Source: Legionellaceae bacterium (GTDB taxonomy: Bacteria; Pseudomonadota; Gammaproteobacteria; Legionellales; Legionellaceae). Taken from it: a stretch of DNA of 64,000 nucleotides. The position numbers and the translations under genes were made by a program. The notes beneath the pieces are model-generated. The model made no database searches. It worked only from the letters and a program-made list of their open reading frames with translations, and was not told where the DNA came from. The stretch is taken from contig JAUYSP010000056.1 of the NCBI GenBank assembly GCA_030696305.1, positions 1 through 64,000 of the forward strand. The letters run 5' to 3'. This document shows positions 17,583 to 27,787 of the stretch, in pieces (position 1 is the first letter of the stretch; every line of letters starts with the position of its first letter).

Positions 17583-20165
17583 ATGGCTAAAACTACGACT
17601 TATTTAAAAGACTATAAACCTTGTAACTTTACGGTATTAGCTGTTCATTTAGATTTTGAATTACATGATGATTATGTATTAGTTAGTAATCAAATGTTGT
17701 TACAACGGCGACATGCCGGTGAGCTACGCCTAGTTGGCGAAGACTTGAGTTTAGTTAGTGTTGAAGTAAATGGAGAGGGAATATCCTCGGTTCAATACCG
17801 ATTAGATGGATCTGATTTTGTAATGGATAATTGTTCGGATGAAATGGAACTCACACTAGTAACTCGTTTGCGGCCACAAGAAAATACCGAATTATCGGGA
17901 TTATATCGTTCAAACAATTTATTTTGTACTCAATGTGAAGCAGAAGGGTTTCGGCGGATTACTTATTTTTATGATAGACCCGATATGTTAACTAAGTATA
18001 CAACACGAATCAGTGCTGATAAAACAAAATACCCCGTGTTATTGTCGAATGGAAATTTGATTGATTCCGGAGATATTGGCAATGGACGACATTGGGTTCT
18101 TTGGCAAGATCCGTTTAAAAAACCTTCCTATTTGTTTGCGTTGGTAGCTGGAGATTTAGACTGTGTTGAAGATACTTATGTAACACAGTCGGGAAAATCA
18201 GTTGATTTACGTATTTTTGTTGAGCCTGGAGAAACTGATAAATGCGCTCATGCAATGGCTTCATTGAAACATGCGATGCGTTGGGATGAAGAGAAATATG
18301 GACGAGAATACGATCTTTCCATATTTATGATTGTAGCGGTCTCTGACTTTAATATGGGTGCCATGGAAAATAAAGGATTGAATATTTTTAATTCCAAATA
18401 TATCTTGGCACGCCCAGATACAGCAACCGATTCGGATTATGCCGGCATTGAAGGCGTGGTTGGTCACGAGTACTTCCACAATTGGACTGGAAATCGGATC
18501 ACTTGTCGTGATTGGTTTCAACTGAGTTTGAAAGAAGGGTTGACGGTATTTCGAGATCAAGAGTTTTCGGGTGATATGAATTCGCGTGAGGTGAATCGTA
18601 TTTTAAATGTGAATACGTTACGACGTATACAATTTCCAGAGGATGCAGGCGGTATGGCTCACCCTGTTCGTCCCGAATCGTATCAAGAGATCAGTAACTT
18701 TTATACTGCTACCGTTTATAACAAAGGTGCGGAAGTAATTCGGATGCAACATACGTTGTTGGGTGAAGCTGGTTTTCGTCAAGGTATGGATTTATATTTT
18801 GAGCGTCACGATGGTGAAGCTGTAACGATAGATGACTTCGTTGCTGCGATGGAAGATGCAAATGGCGTTGATTTAACTCAATTTAAACGATGGTATAGTC
18901 AAGCAGGTACTCCAGTTATTGAAGTTCAATCTAGTTTTGATAAAGGACGATTGACATTACAGTTGACTCAAACGTGCCCACCTACGCCAGAGTGTGCAAA
19001 TAAAAAACCTTTTCATATACCAATTCGGATTGCTTTGTTTGATACGAATGGGCAATTATTACCTCTTGAGCGTGACATATTAGAGTTAAAAGAGCCCCAA
19101 CAAACATTTTATTTCGAAAATTTAACACAGGAGCCTATCGTATCATTGCTACGTGATTTTTCAGCACCAGTGCTTATCAAACCTACACCAAATCAAGCCA
19201 CATTATTAGCGTTATTACGTTATGAAACGGATGGATTTGCGAAATGGGATGCCGCGCAGAATTTGGCAATAACAGCATTAGTTGAGTGTTACCATCAGAC
19301 CACCGCAGCGTGGAAAATGTCCGATGTATTGATTGCTACGTATAAGCATATACTTACAAATGAAACACTGGATCCAGCGTTACGCGCCGAGCTATTGACA
19401 CCACCGAGTTATGAATCAATCGCAAATGTTTTAACCCAGGTGGATGTGATTCGTCTTGAGGATGCGCGTGATTTGTTCACAATCGCATTAGGGCGTGGAT
19501 TATACGACACAATGCGTGATTTTTATCAAACGTTATGGAATCAAGAAGCAGGCGAGATGCATGGAAAGGCTTATGGCATGCGTAAATTACGCAATGTATG
19601 CTTAATGCTCATGATGAAGGCTGATGAAAAAAATACATTGGCTTTGTGTGAGGAACAATTTGCTCAAGCACAAACAATGACTGATCAAATTGTAAGTTTA
19701 TCTTTATTGGCAAGTTGTACAAACCAACGAGTTCGTGAAAAAGCATTAGATGGATTTTATCAGCAATGGCAACACGATGATTTAGTGTTAGATAAATGGT
19801 TTATTGTACAAGCTGCGGCGAATCGTCCAATGGTATTAACAGATGTACGCAAATTATTAGCTCATCCGGCATTTAATATAAAAAATCCAAATAAAGTCAG
19901 ATCATTGATTATAACGTTTTGCCAAATGAATCATCGTTATTTTCATGCAGTTGATGGGCAGGGCTATCAATTTTTAACTGAAATGTTGATTCATTTGGAT
20001 AAAATAAACGCCCAGTTGAGCGCGCGTCTAGCCACTCCCTTTACTCGATGGCAACGCTTAGATACTCAACGTCAAATGTTAATGAAACAGGAGTTAGCCC
20101 GCTTAGCTGCTATGGAATTATCGCCTGATTTATATGAAGTGGTTACAAAAAGTTTGATGGTTTGA
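17583..20165 (+). CDS. pepN: aminopeptidase N (M1 family)
   Basis: 860 residues, close to the E. coli length. Broad-specificity zinc aminopeptidase in cytosolic peptide turnover. The substrate-anchoring GAMEN motif is at about 258-262, the zinc motif HEYFH at 295-299 with the second glutamate in LKEGLTVFRD about 19 residues later, and the catalytic tyrosine region is NFYTATVYNKGAEV. The C-terminal superhelical domain is complete. Shine-Dalgarno GGAGTAG precedes the ATG. It is divergent from prkA with an 120-bp gap. A hairpin follows the stop. Confidence 0.96.
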   Translation: MAKTTTYLKDYKPCNFTVLAVHLDFELHDDYVLVSNQMLLQRRHAGELRLVGEDLSLVSVEVNGEGISSVQYRLDGSDFVMDNCSDEMELTLVTRLRPQENTELSGLYRSNNLFCTQCEAEGFRRITYFYDRPDMLTKYTTRISADKTKYPVLLSNGNLIDSGDIGNGRHWVLWQDPFKKPSYLFALVAGDLDCVEDTYVTQSGKSVDLRIFVEPGETDKCAHAMASLKHAMRWDEEKYGREYDLSIFMIVAVSDFNMGAMENKGLNIFNSKYILARPDTATDSDYAGIEGVVGHEYFHNWTGNRITCRDWFQLSLKEGLTVFRDQEFSGDMNSREVNRILNVNTLRRIQFPEDAGGMAHPVRPESYQEISNFYTATVYNKGAEVIRMQHTLLGEAGFRQGMDLYFERHDGEAVTIDDFVAAMEDANGVDLTQFKRWYSQAGTPVIEVQSSFDKGRLTLQLTQTCPPTPECANKKPFHIPIRIALFDTNGQLLPLERDILELKEPQQTFYFENLTQEPIVSLLRDFSAPVLIKPTPNQATLLALLRYETDGFAKWDAAQNLAITALVECYHQTTAAWKMSDVLIATYKHILTNETLDPALRAELLTPPSYESIANVLTQVDVIRLEDARDLFTIALGRGLYDTMRDFYQTLWNQEAGEMHGKAYGMRKLRNVCLMLMMKADEKNTLALCEEQFAQAQTMTDQIVSLSLLASCTNQRVREKALDGFYQQWQHDDLVLDKWFIVQAAANRPMVLTDVRKLLAHPAFNIKNPNKVRSLIITFCQMNHRYFHAVDGQGYQFLTEMLIHLDKINAQLSARLATPFTRWQRLDTQRQMLMKQELARLAAMELSPDLYEVVTKSLMV

Positions 20166-20181
20166 GGTGAGTTTAGTGCTG

Positions 20182-20219
20182 TCTAGACTTTGGCTCTTTG
20201 ATAAGGGCCAAAATCTAGA
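20182..20219. terminator. hairpin downstream of pepN
   Basis: TCTAGACTTTGGCTC and GGGCCAAAATCTAGA pair over 13 of 15 positions around an 8-nt loop (20182-20219), starting 16 nt after the pepN stop. There is no clear T run after it, so it may protect the mRNA 3' end or be a weak terminator rather than a classical intrinsic one. Confidence 0.45.
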
Positions 20220-20329
20220 GATACTATCACGAGCCTTGCTGTGTTTAAAACAGTCAATTTGATCATATTTATTTACTTTAATGTTTTTTTGTGATACAGT
20301 GTGTTCTGACTCGAATAAAGTGGATTATT

Positions 20330-20737
20330 ATGAATAATAGAGACGAACAGCTTATTTTTACTGGACACTGGGATTTAGATGGATCAGATTCAGATAATGA
20401 TTTAGACCATCTAGATTCTTACTTAACCAAAAACTCGTTCCAAAAAATAGAAGACGCGCTTGGCGCAACAATCAAAAAGACATTACACGCTCATCCTCAA
20501 TCGTTTAATAAGCTGTTGTATCAGGCGGCCGCATCTGAATCTCCTACAATTGAAACACCAGGCGGTGACATGCGAATAGCCGGAACAAGCGCTTACTCTT
20601 CAAAATGCGTATCTAGAGTTACAACAAGTACCTCTCCAATTGCCATTTCGAGCGTATTTAAACCTGCGTTGGAACAACAAGATCAACAAAAAAACGATGG
20701 CAATGAGCATAATGATTCTGTTGGTTTAGAGTTATAG
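20330..20737 (+). CDS. orphan 135-residue acidic/Ser-Thr-rich protein
   Basis: No family recognised. ATG 20330 is chosen over the upstream ATG at 20291 because the latter adds unrelated residues and sits on the likely promoter (a TGTGATACA-like -10 around 20290-20298). The N-terminus is acidic (DLDGSDSDNDLDHLD), followed by a short helical part (FQKIEDALGATIKKTLHAHP) and a Ser/Thr-rich, probably disordered remainder. No signal peptide or membrane helix. Bounded downstream by a strong bidirectional hairpin. Could be a lineage-specific small protein; a role cannot be assigned. Confidence 0.5.
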   Translation: MNNRDEQLIFTGHWDLDGSDSDNDLDHLDSYLTKNSFQKIEDALGATIKKTLHAHPQSFNKLLYQAAASESPTIETPGGDMRIAGTSAYSSKCVSRVTTSTSPIAISSVFKPALEQQDQQKNDGNEHNDSVGLEL

Positions 20738-20745
20738 ACCCTAAT

Positions 20746-20775
20746 GTGACATTTGCTTTTGAAAGCAAATGTCAC
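20746..20775. terminator. bidirectional terminator-like hairpin
   Basis: A perfect 14-bp inverted repeat (gtgacatttgcttt and its complement) with a 2-nt centre. It lies 8 nt after the stop of the rightward orphan gene and 3 nt beyond the stop of the leftward patatin gene. The position between two convergent stops argues for a shared terminator. The downstream T tract is weak on the + strand (ctttcaatcttt). Confidence 0.7.
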
Positions 20776-20778
20776 CTT

Positions 20779-21891
20779 TCAATCTTTGAAAAAATCTAGT
20801 ACCGCATTTGCTGAACTCATTGTGTCATTATAGCCTAATGTAATTAAATCTTGCGTAAACTTCTTTTCGAACAATAAAAAGCTTAACAAGTCACCCGAGT
20901 GGCTCTGCGCACCCAGCATATTGAGTAACATACGAAGCAAGGTAGGCATGGCTTGGTAATCAGCCTGCGCTACTTTAGACACATCGATACTCGGTCGGAG
21001 ATAAAGAGTTTGTACTGGACGCCATGGTGCACTTCGTTTTTTCCACATTGATAATAGCAGTACAATTTCATTCATTCGATTAACTTGCTCTATGTCTCGA
21101 TCCAAATTATCTAAAAACACGCCATTTAACATGCTTCCTAAGACATGAGCAAAACCGATATCTCGTGAATTTAATTTTTCTGGCTCAGCAACGGCATATG
21201 ATTGTCGGGTACCCAAAATCATAACTTTCTGTACATTAAAACGTAATGCGCCACGAAGGGGGGATATCAATCCCATGCTCCCATCTCCGTAGTGCGAACC
21301 AGCTATTTTGACGGTAGGAAAAAAGAGTGGTAAAGCGCTTGAGGCAAGAATATGCTCCATATTCATGCCAACGCGTTGACTGATATGCCGAGGGTAATGC
21401 CAATCTTCAAATGTGGGTTTATTATGTTGATAAAATGAAACAGTTCGTTGGGTCTCATAACAATGGCTAATCACTTCCATTGTTTCTAGCTTATTTTCTT
21501 CAATATTTTCTTTAATGCGAGCGAAATTAATATGATCATTAATAAATGTATGTAATGGCAAGGTATCTAATAAATGAGTGGTTTGAGGGCTTTTTACAAA
21601 TAAATGACTTAAGTTACGTAATAGTGATTTACTTAAATCGTAATTTCTAGCATGAAATATTTGATCACAGTGAATTTCTTGCCAGAGGTTTTCAAGACGT
21701 TCGACAGCTAAAGAGAAATCGTCGGCATGTTGTGCCACAATAGCTGCATTAATACTACCAACACTAACACCAGTGACCATTGTGAACGGTATGGTTTTTG
21801 TACTAAGTATTTGATTAACCGCTTTTAGTACGCCTGCTTGATAAGCACCACGTGCTCCGCCGCCGGCAAGATATAAAGCTATTTTAGCCAT
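20779..21891 (-). CDS. patatin-like phospholipase
   Basis: 370 residues with the full patatin Ser-Asp dyad: oxyanion loop GGGARG at 10-15, nucleophile serine S43 in GVSVG, and catalytic D203 in YGDGSMG. A Ser-Asp lipid acyl hydrolase. The N-terminus starts directly at the domain and has no signal peptide, so it acts in the cytoplasm or is exported by a specialised system. The C-terminal 130 residues resemble the extension of cytosolic bacterial patatins (QVNRMNEIVLLLSMW). Patatins are common secreted effectors in Legionella, but sequence alone does not show secretion here. Divergent from the POT transporter gene. Confidence 0.88.
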   Translation of the reverse strand: MAKIALYLAGGGARGAYQAGVLKAVNQILSTKTIPFTMVTGVSVGSINAAIVAQHADDFSLAVERLENLWQEIHCDQIFHARNYDLSKSLLRNLSHLFVKSPQTTHLLDTLPLHTFINDHINFARIKENIEENKLETMEVISHCYETQRTVSFYQHNKPTFEDWHYPRHISQRVGMNMEHILASSALPLFFPTVKIAGSHYGDGSMGLISPLRGALRFNVQKVMILGTRQSYAVAEPEKLNSRDIGFAHVLGSMLNGVFLDNLDRDIEQVNRMNEIVLLLSMWKKRSAPWRPVQTLYLRPSIDVSKVAQADYQAMPTLLRMLLNMLGAQSHSGDLLSFLLFEKKFTQDLITLGYNDTMSSANAVLDFFKD

Positions 21892-22059
21892 GATAATTCA
21901 GCTTTTACGTATTTAATTAAAATATAGCACAAGTCCTGCATTTTCTCATCGGGTTTAATCATTAACTATGATCTGTTGCGGTAACCTATGACATAACGAC
22001 ATTATATTGTTCTTTTTGGTAAAATCCTGTAAATTACCCGAGAAACCTCCATGGAATGA

Positions 22060-23517
22060 ATGCCTATGTTTGCCCTGCTTCGTCAACAGCCACGTCCTTT
22101 TTTTATGATTTTTATGTTAGAAATCTGGGAACGTTTTGGTTTTTATAGTGTCCAAGGGATCTTAGTCCTTTATTTTATCAGATACTTAGGTTTTTCAAAT
22201 CAAGTTGCTTATTATACCTTTGGGGCCTTTTGTGCCTTAATATATAGCATGGTACCTTTGGGGGGCTTTCTTGGCGATAAACTATTAGGTACCAAAAGAA
22301 CCATTGTTTTGGGATTAATTGTACTTTCTTTGGGCTACTTTTCGTTAGCCTGGGTAGATAAAAATCATGTGTTTTGGGCATTGGGGCTTATCTGTATTGG
22401 TAATGGGCTTTTTAAAGCAAACCCTGCAACCTTGTTAGCTAAATGCTATGAACATGATCGTCCTTCTGTGTTACATGCTGGATTTACTTTGTATTACATG
22501 GCAATTAATTTAGGTGCTATTGCCGCATTGTTTGTTGGACCTGTGGTTTCAAGTCGATACGGTTATTCTTATTCATATATGATTAGTGGCACAGGCATTA
22601 TTTTTGCCTTAATTAATTATTGGTCTCAACATAAACACATTGCAAACATTGATACACCTGCTGATCAATATACTATTCGATGGTATCAATGGGTTATTGT
22701 GGTTGCTGGTATATTATTGATAGCGGGGATGGCTGCATATTTATTGCAGCACGTCGCGATTGCAAAATTATTAATTTATATAACAGCCTCATTTTTAACG
22801 GCGACTTATTTTTATTGTATATATAAAGAAGAGCAAAAAGAGGTGCGCCAACGATTATTGCTCGCGTTTATTTTAATGTTAGAAGCTATCGTATTTTTTA
22901 CCTTATATCAACAAATGCCTACCTCAATTAACTTATTTGCAGTGGATAATGTTAACACGACTCTATTTGGTATTCATCTGGACCCTCAAAGTTTTCAAGT
23001 CTTAAATCCAACGTGGATTATTTTGATGAGTCCTGTTTTGGCAAGTTTTTATGCGTATTTGCAACGTAAGCAAATTTCATTTCCTGTGCCTTATAAATTT
23101 GCATTAGGTATGACGTGTTGTGGTATTAGTTTTTTGGTGTTGTTTATGACGCGTTATGTACATGATGAAGCGGGTATGGTGTCTTCCTGGTGGTTGGTTG
23201 CTAGTTATTTTTTTCAAAGCATCGGTGAGCTACTAGTCTCTGCATTGGGTATTGCCATGGTTGCTGAATTGGTATCTCAACGTATTATGGGATTTGTTAT
23301 GGGCATGTGGTATTTAACCTCTGCCTTAGCCGGCCTAACTGGAGCAACTGTTGCCTCCTATGCGGCGCTACCTAAATCATTACAACCTGGTGTTGAATCG
23401 CTGATGCTTTATACGCATGTTTTTGCAGCGATTGGAGTGGTTACCTTAGTTGTAGCTGTGTTTTTATGGCTTATTTCTCCGCGTTTGACTCGGATGATGA
23501 CTATTGAATCGATTTAA
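22060..23517 (+). CDS. POT-family proton-coupled peptide transporter (MFS)
   Basis: 485 residues with about 14 membrane helices. It imports di- and tripeptides with protons. The POT signature E-x-x-E-R-F is at 21-26 (EIWERFGFY), and the MFS loop GGFLGDKLLGTKR lies near 67-79, followed by the family PTR2 block around GNGLFKANP. These fit the DtpA/YdgR group. The stop TAA abuts the start of the next gene directly (TAAATG), suggesting co-translation. A peptide importer agrees with an amino-acid-using lifestyle, which is inference. Confidence 0.93.
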   Translation: MPMFALLRQQPRPFFMIFMLEIWERFGFYSVQGILVLYFIRYLGFSNQVAYYTFGAFCALIYSMVPLGGFLGDKLLGTKRTIVLGLIVLSLGYFSLAWVDKNHVFWALGLICIGNGLFKANPATLLAKCYEHDRPSVLHAGFTLYYMAINLGAIAALFVGPVVSSRYGYSYSYMISGTGIIFALINYWSQHKHIANIDTPADQYTIRWYQWVIVVAGILLIAGMAAYLLQHVAIAKLLIYITASFLTATYFYCIYKEEQKEVRQRLLLAFILMLEAIVFFTLYQQMPTSINLFAVDNVNTTLFGIHLDPQSFQVLNPTWIILMSPVLASFYAYLQRKQISFPVPYKFALGMTCCGISFLVLFMTRYVHDEAGMVSSWWLVASYFFQSIGELLVSALGIAMVAELVSQRIMGFVMGMWYLTSALAGLTGATVASYAALPKSLQPGVESLMLYTHVFAAIGVVTLVVAVFLWLISPRLTRMMTIESI

Positions 23518-24816
23518 ATGACAGATTTTATTTTAAGTACAGAGTCAGAATTATTAATACAAAAATTGTATGAAACGGACCCCGGGTCTCTTTTCTCTAA
23601 ACAATTTTTTGGTGAAGTGCAATCTCGTGAACAGGTGATAGAATGGCTTATGTTGCCAGAAGGTACGCCGATTGCGGCAGGGGCACATGCACGTTTTTCT
23701 CGAGAGTTGTTGCGCGCACGCCTGTTAGCGGATCTTTTAGGTAGCGAAGGAATAGATGAAGTTGTTTTAGAAACAGACACAACTTGGTTTGGAAAATTTA
23801 AGCTTGCCGTATTAGCGCTCGCGGGGACGATTTACAATATTTGCAACGGATTTGATGGCAGCGTTTCAATTTTAACCTTGTTCATTGGTATTCCATCCTG
23901 GACTGTCTTTGTGGTGGGGTTCATCTTATCGTTGGTATTTGTAGTTCTTTTCTACAATCTTGAATTGATTACGATGTCTGATAATTTAAAAATAGGATTG
24001 TATGCGTCGAGGCAAATTTTAGATTCGTTTGTAGAACAGGCAGAATTAATTGATTTATTGATGAAACAAACGAAGCAACGTTTACGAGAGCAAAATAATA
24101 TTTTATTGGATGATTTACTCCATTTAAATGTTGCTGTAAATCAAGAGAATTTTCAAGATAATCCCAACAAATACGCTAAGCGTTTTCGCGCTATCGGGGA
24201 GATCTCTGCGACGTCTCGCGATTTGACCGTGGGCTCTATAGGATGCGACGTATCACTTGATAATATTGATCAGGCATCGTCCTTACTAGCCACATTAAAT
24301 ATGCTAGCTATACGTCAATTGGAGTTGGCATCAGTTCAGCAATTATATCTTCAAGAATTGGAGGAGTTTTATATAAAATTGTTAAAGTTTTTTATGGTTG
24401 CGATTACGGGATTGCTTTTTTTCAATTTTGGTTTCTTTGCGGGACAATCATTTGCTTTAGTCGTGCTGGCGGCATTTCTTACGGCAAGCATTACTGCTAC
24501 TTCTTGGCCAGTTCTTTTAATAAGTATTGGCGTAGGTGTTACATCGTTATTAAGTATGTATTGGTTTTCTGAACGCTTCAATGTTGAAAATGTGGTGTGT
24601 CGATGGTTGGGGCTTGATGTTGATAAAATCAACCAATTACCGGATGACGCTACAATTGAAAATGAATTAATAGAACGGGCTGAGCTGGCCAAACAAGTTC
24701 AACTTGAATGGGGAATTCGGAATCGTTTTTTATTTGTGTCGAGTAATACTCCTGGAGTTGATTCTTCCCCTGACTGTGGAACTTCAATCAATATTTACGA
24801 AAATCGAAGAATTTAA
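23518..24816 (+). CDS. orphan multi-pass membrane protein with central coiled-coil region
   Basis: 432 residues, no family recognised. Hydrophobic helices lie at about 92-112, 117-150 (two), 285-308 and 311-348 (two), flanking a soluble helical region at 160-284 that is rich in Glu/Gln/Leu and probably a coiled coil. Hydrophilic N- and C-terminal tails. The ATG follows the POT transporter stop without any gap, so the two are likely made together. The layout (membrane hairpin, helical segment, membrane hairpin) resembles the orphan proteins at 35920-38433 and 42709-43857, but I can see no sequence similarity between them by eye. Confidence 0.75.
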   Translation: MTDFILSTESELLIQKLYETDPGSLFSKQFFGEVQSREQVIEWLMLPEGTPIAAGAHARFSRELLRARLLADLLGSEGIDEVVLETDTTWFGKFKLAVLALAGTIYNICNGFDGSVSILTLFIGIPSWTVFVVGFILSLVFVVLFYNLELITMSDNLKIGLYASRQILDSFVEQAELIDLLMKQTKQRLREQNNILLDDLLHLNVAVNQENFQDNPNKYAKRFRAIGEISATSRDLTVGSIGCDVSLDNIDQASSLLATLNMLAIRQLELASVQQLYLQELEEFYIKLLKFFMVAITGLLFFNFGFFAGQSFALVVLAAFLTASITATSWPVLLISIGVGVTSLLSMYWFSERFNVENVVCRWLGLDVDKINQLPDDATIENELIERAELAKQVQLEWGIRNRFLFVSSNTPGVDSSPDCGTSINIYENRRI

Positions 24817-24863
24817 GGTAGAATGCATCTTAGCGTGCCATCAATTTTGAGAGAATGAAGCAT

Positions 24864-27101
24864 ATGAATAATGCTACGGAACGTAAACCGATAACTGAGT
24901 TTACTGAAAAAGCATACCTTGATTACTCCATGTATGTGATTTTAGACCGAGCTTTGCCTAATATTGCTGATGGTTTCAAACCAGTACAACGGCGTATTAT
25001 TTATGCTATGTCTGAGCTTGGTTTGAAAGTATCGGCTAAGCATAAAAAATCTGCTCGTACAGTGGGGGATGTGCTGGGTAAATTTCATCCACATGGTGAT
25101 TCGGCGTGTTATGAAGCAATGGTTCTTATGGCTCAACCGTTTTCATATCGTTATCCATTTGTTGATGGACAGGGAAATTGGGGTTCGCCAGATGATCCAA
25201 AATCGTTCGCAGCAATGCGTTATACCGAAGCCCGCCTGTCTGCATTTGCAGATTTATTATTATCTGAATTGCAACAAGGGACGGTAGAATGGGTCGATAA
25301 CTTTGATGCGACGTTACAAGAGCCTAGTTTATTACCTGCTCGTTTGCCTAATGTGTTATTAAACGGAGCGACGGGTATTGCCGTCGGAATGGCGTCGGAC
25401 ATTTTGCCTCATAATGTAACCGAAGTTGCTAATGCTTGCGTGCATTTGTTGGATGACCCGCATGCGACACTTGATGCTATTATGCAGTATATTAAAGGTC
25501 CAGATTTCCCCACATCAGCTGAAATTATTACGTCTAAATCTGCTATTCGGGATTTATACGAAACGGGGTATGGTTCTGTTAAAATGCGTGCTGTTTTTGT
25601 AGAAGAAAAACACCAAATTGTAATTACTGCATTACCCTATCAGGTTTCTGGCGCAAAAATTGTTGAGCAAATCGCAGCCCAAATGCAACAGAAAAAACTT
25701 CCCATGCTTGAAGACTTACGTGATGAATCGGATCATGAGCATCCAACACGCTTGGTGATAATTCCACGTTCGAATCGTGTGGATGTGAATGGACTGATGT
25801 CTCATTTATTTGCAACAACAGATCTCGAGCGTAGCTACCGAGTTAACTTTAATATGATTGGCTTAGATGGTCGACCTCGAGTCAAAAATCTATTAACTAT
25901 TTTGAAAGAATGGCTAGTATTTCGATTAAGCACTGTTACAAAAAGATCGCAATATCGTTTAGATAAAATATTGGATCGATTGCATGTTTTAGAAGGCTTG
26001 TTGATTGCTTATTTAAATATCGATGAAGTGATAGCAATTATTCGTGAATCAGATGACCCGAAATTAGAATTAATGCATCGCTTTAATTTAAGTGATCGTC
26101 AGGCAGATGCTATCTTAGATATGAAATTACGGCATTTAGCGAAGCTTGAAGAAATGAAGTTACGCGCGGATATGGATGAATTAATAACCGAGCGAGATAG
26201 TTTACAACTGATTTTAAGCGATGACATGCGATTACGTACGTTGGTAAAAGAAGAAATTATAGCGGACCGTGATTTATTTGCTGATCCTCGTCGTTCAGCA
26301 ATTGTTGAACGACACGAGTCACAGGCATTGAAAGAAGAAGATATTTTGCCTAATGAGCCCATTACTGTGGTGATATCACAAAAGGGTTGGGTTCGTGCTG
26401 CTAAAGGTTTGGATGTGAACGGTCGCGAGCTCGGTTTTAAATCGGGTGATGAATTTAAAGCACAAACAAATGCTCGTAGTAATCAACAAATTGTTTTTTT
26501 TGATAATGAAGGAAAAGTCTATTCATTGCCCGGACATGTCTTACCTTCTGCTCGTGGGCAAGGTGAGCCACTGACAGGTAAGCTGAACCCAGCGGATGGT
26601 GCCACCTTTGCAGCGTTGATTGCAGGTGAACCTGAGGATTGGGTCGTTTTAGCTAATGATTTTGGTTATGGCTTTCGCACACAGTTAAAAACTTTATATG
26701 TAAAAAATCGTAATGGTAAAGCATGCGTAAAATTGCCTGCACTGAGTCAGATGTTGGCACCTCGACTTATCACATCCTGTGAAAACCAAGATGTGGTTTG
26801 TGTTACTAATACCGGGCGATTATTGCTTTTTCCAGTACTTGAACTGCCCGCACTAGCACGCGGAAAAGGGAATAAATTAATTCATTTGCCGACCTCAAAA
26901 TCGGGATCACGTGAAGAGTTTGTTATTGATCTGCAATTAATCACGAAAGACAGTTCATTAACTGTGTATGCCGGCAAACGCCATTTCACGTTAAAGAGTG
27001 CCGATTTGGCACACTATCGCGGTGAACGTGGTCGTCGTGGAAACCGCCTTCCGCGAGGGTTACAAAATGTGACGGCGGTGGTTGTTGAGGCAATTGCGTG
27101 A
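24864..27101 (+). CDS. parC: DNA topoisomerase IV subunit A
   Basis: 745 residues. Decatenates daughter chromosomes together with ParE (not in this window). The breakage-reunion domain has the active-site tyrosine Y120 ([11 protein letters not shown]) and the [13 protein letters not shown] and [15 protein letters not shown] blocks typical of the quinolone-resistance region. The C-terminal beta-pinwheel part is short, as in ParC rather than GyrA (no GyrA-box). I start at ATG 24864, which aligns with E. coli ParC and is about 10 nt after GAGAG; an in-frame ATG at 24855 is too close to that site. A 38-nt gap follows the orphan gene upstream. Confidence 0.95.
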   Translation: MNNATERKPITEFTEKAYLDYSMYVILDRALPNIADGFKPVQRRIIYAMSELGLKVSAKHKKSARTVGDVLGKFHPHGDSACYEAMVLMAQPFSYRYPFVDGQGNWGSPDDPKSFAAMRYTEARLSAFADLLLSELQQGTVEWVDNFDATLQEPSLLPARLPNVLLNGATGIAVGMASDILPHNVTEVANACVHLLDDPHATLDAIMQYIKGPDFPTSAEIITSKSAIRDLYETGYGSVKMRAVFVEEKHQIVITALPYQVSGAKIVEQIAAQMQQKKLPMLEDLRDESDHEHPTRLVIIPRSNRVDVNGLMSHLFATTDLERSYRVNFNMIGLDGRPRVKNLLTILKEWLVFRLSTVTKRSQYRLDKILDRLHVLEGLLIAYLNIDEVIAIIRESDDPKLELMHRFNLSDRQADAILDMKLRHLAKLEEMKLRADMDELITERDSLQLILSDDMRLRTLVKEEIIADRDLFADPRRSAIVERHESQALKEEDILPNEPITVVISQKGWVRAAKGLDVNGRELGFKSGDEFKAQTNARSNQQIVFFDNEGKVYSLPGHVLPSARGQGEPLTGKLNPADGATFAALIAGEPEDWVVLANDFGYGFRTQLKTLYVKNRNGKACVKLPALSQMLAPRLITSCENQDVVCVTNTGRLLLFPVLELPALARGKGNKLIHLPTSKSGSREEFVIDLQLITKDSSLTVYAGKRHFTLKSADLAHYRGERGRRGNRLPRGLQNVTAVVVEAIA

Positions 27102-27167
27102 TAATGTAAGCAATTTTGGCTTCTCTTTATAAATCGGTTATGATTTGCAATTTATTGTGGTGAATAG

Positions 27168-27746
27168 ATGATGTTGGTAAATAACGAATCAATGAAATTG
27201 CCTGCCTATAGGGACTTTGTAGATTCAATTTCGGAGCTTAATCTCCCTATTTCAAGTAGTGAATTACATGGTGTGATGTGCGGGTATTTAATTGGGGGAG
27301 AAAGTCGTCAGGGTGAAGGGTATTTGCGGGCATTGACGCTCAATCGCTCCGAAATCAATGCTCGTGAAGTGGCACGTGTTTTATTTGAAGTTTATGCAGT
27401 TAGCCAACAGCAAATCACTAACTTTGGTTTTGAATTACAATTATTGCTGCCGAACGATGATGAGCCTCTTTATGAGCGTGCCCGGGCGTTTAGTGAGTGG
27501 TGTGAAGGATTTATACAAGGAATTACTGTATCTGGTGTTGATATGCATGCCCTTAAAAGTGAAGATGCTCAAGAAGTAATACAACATATATCTGAGTTTT
27601 CAGCCCTAGATTACGATGCATTAGAAGTAAATGAAGGGGATGAACGGGCATTGATGGAAGTGATTGAATATACACGAGTAGCCGTTTTGCATATCTATAC
27701 TGATATTCAGAGTGGTGAATCGGGGAGCTCGGAAATCGCGCATTAG
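27168..27746 (+). CDS. ygfB: UPF0149 family protein YgfB
   Basis: 192 residues. UPF0149/YgfB-type helical domain with the conserved S-x-x-E-L-H-G-x-x-C-G block near 28-38 (SSELHGVMCGYL) and FSEWCEGFIQGI. YgfB regulates beta-lactam-resistance genes in Pseudomonas; no such link is visible here. Two ATGs at 27168 and 27171 are equally possible. It precedes pepP-ubiH-ubiI, the same order as in E. coli (ygfB-pepP-ubiH-ubiI), with a 41-nt gap to pepP. Confidence 0.92.
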   Translation: MMLVNNESMKLPAYRDFVDSISELNLPISSSELHGVMCGYLIGGESRQGEGYLRALTLNRSEINAREVARVLFEVYAVSQQQITNFGFELQLLLPNDDEPLYERARAFSEWCEGFIQGITVSGVDMHALKSEDAQEVIQHISEFSALDYDALEVNEGDERALMEVIEYTRVAVLHIYTDIQSGESGSSEIAH

Positions 27747-27787
27747 TTGGTGGATATGAGCCCAATTGGGTTTTAGGAGCATTTTTT

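Noticed and set aside
20779-21891. Calling the patatin protein a secreted effector
   Set aside because: No signal peptide and no readable translocation signal; the family also has cytosolic housekeeping members.
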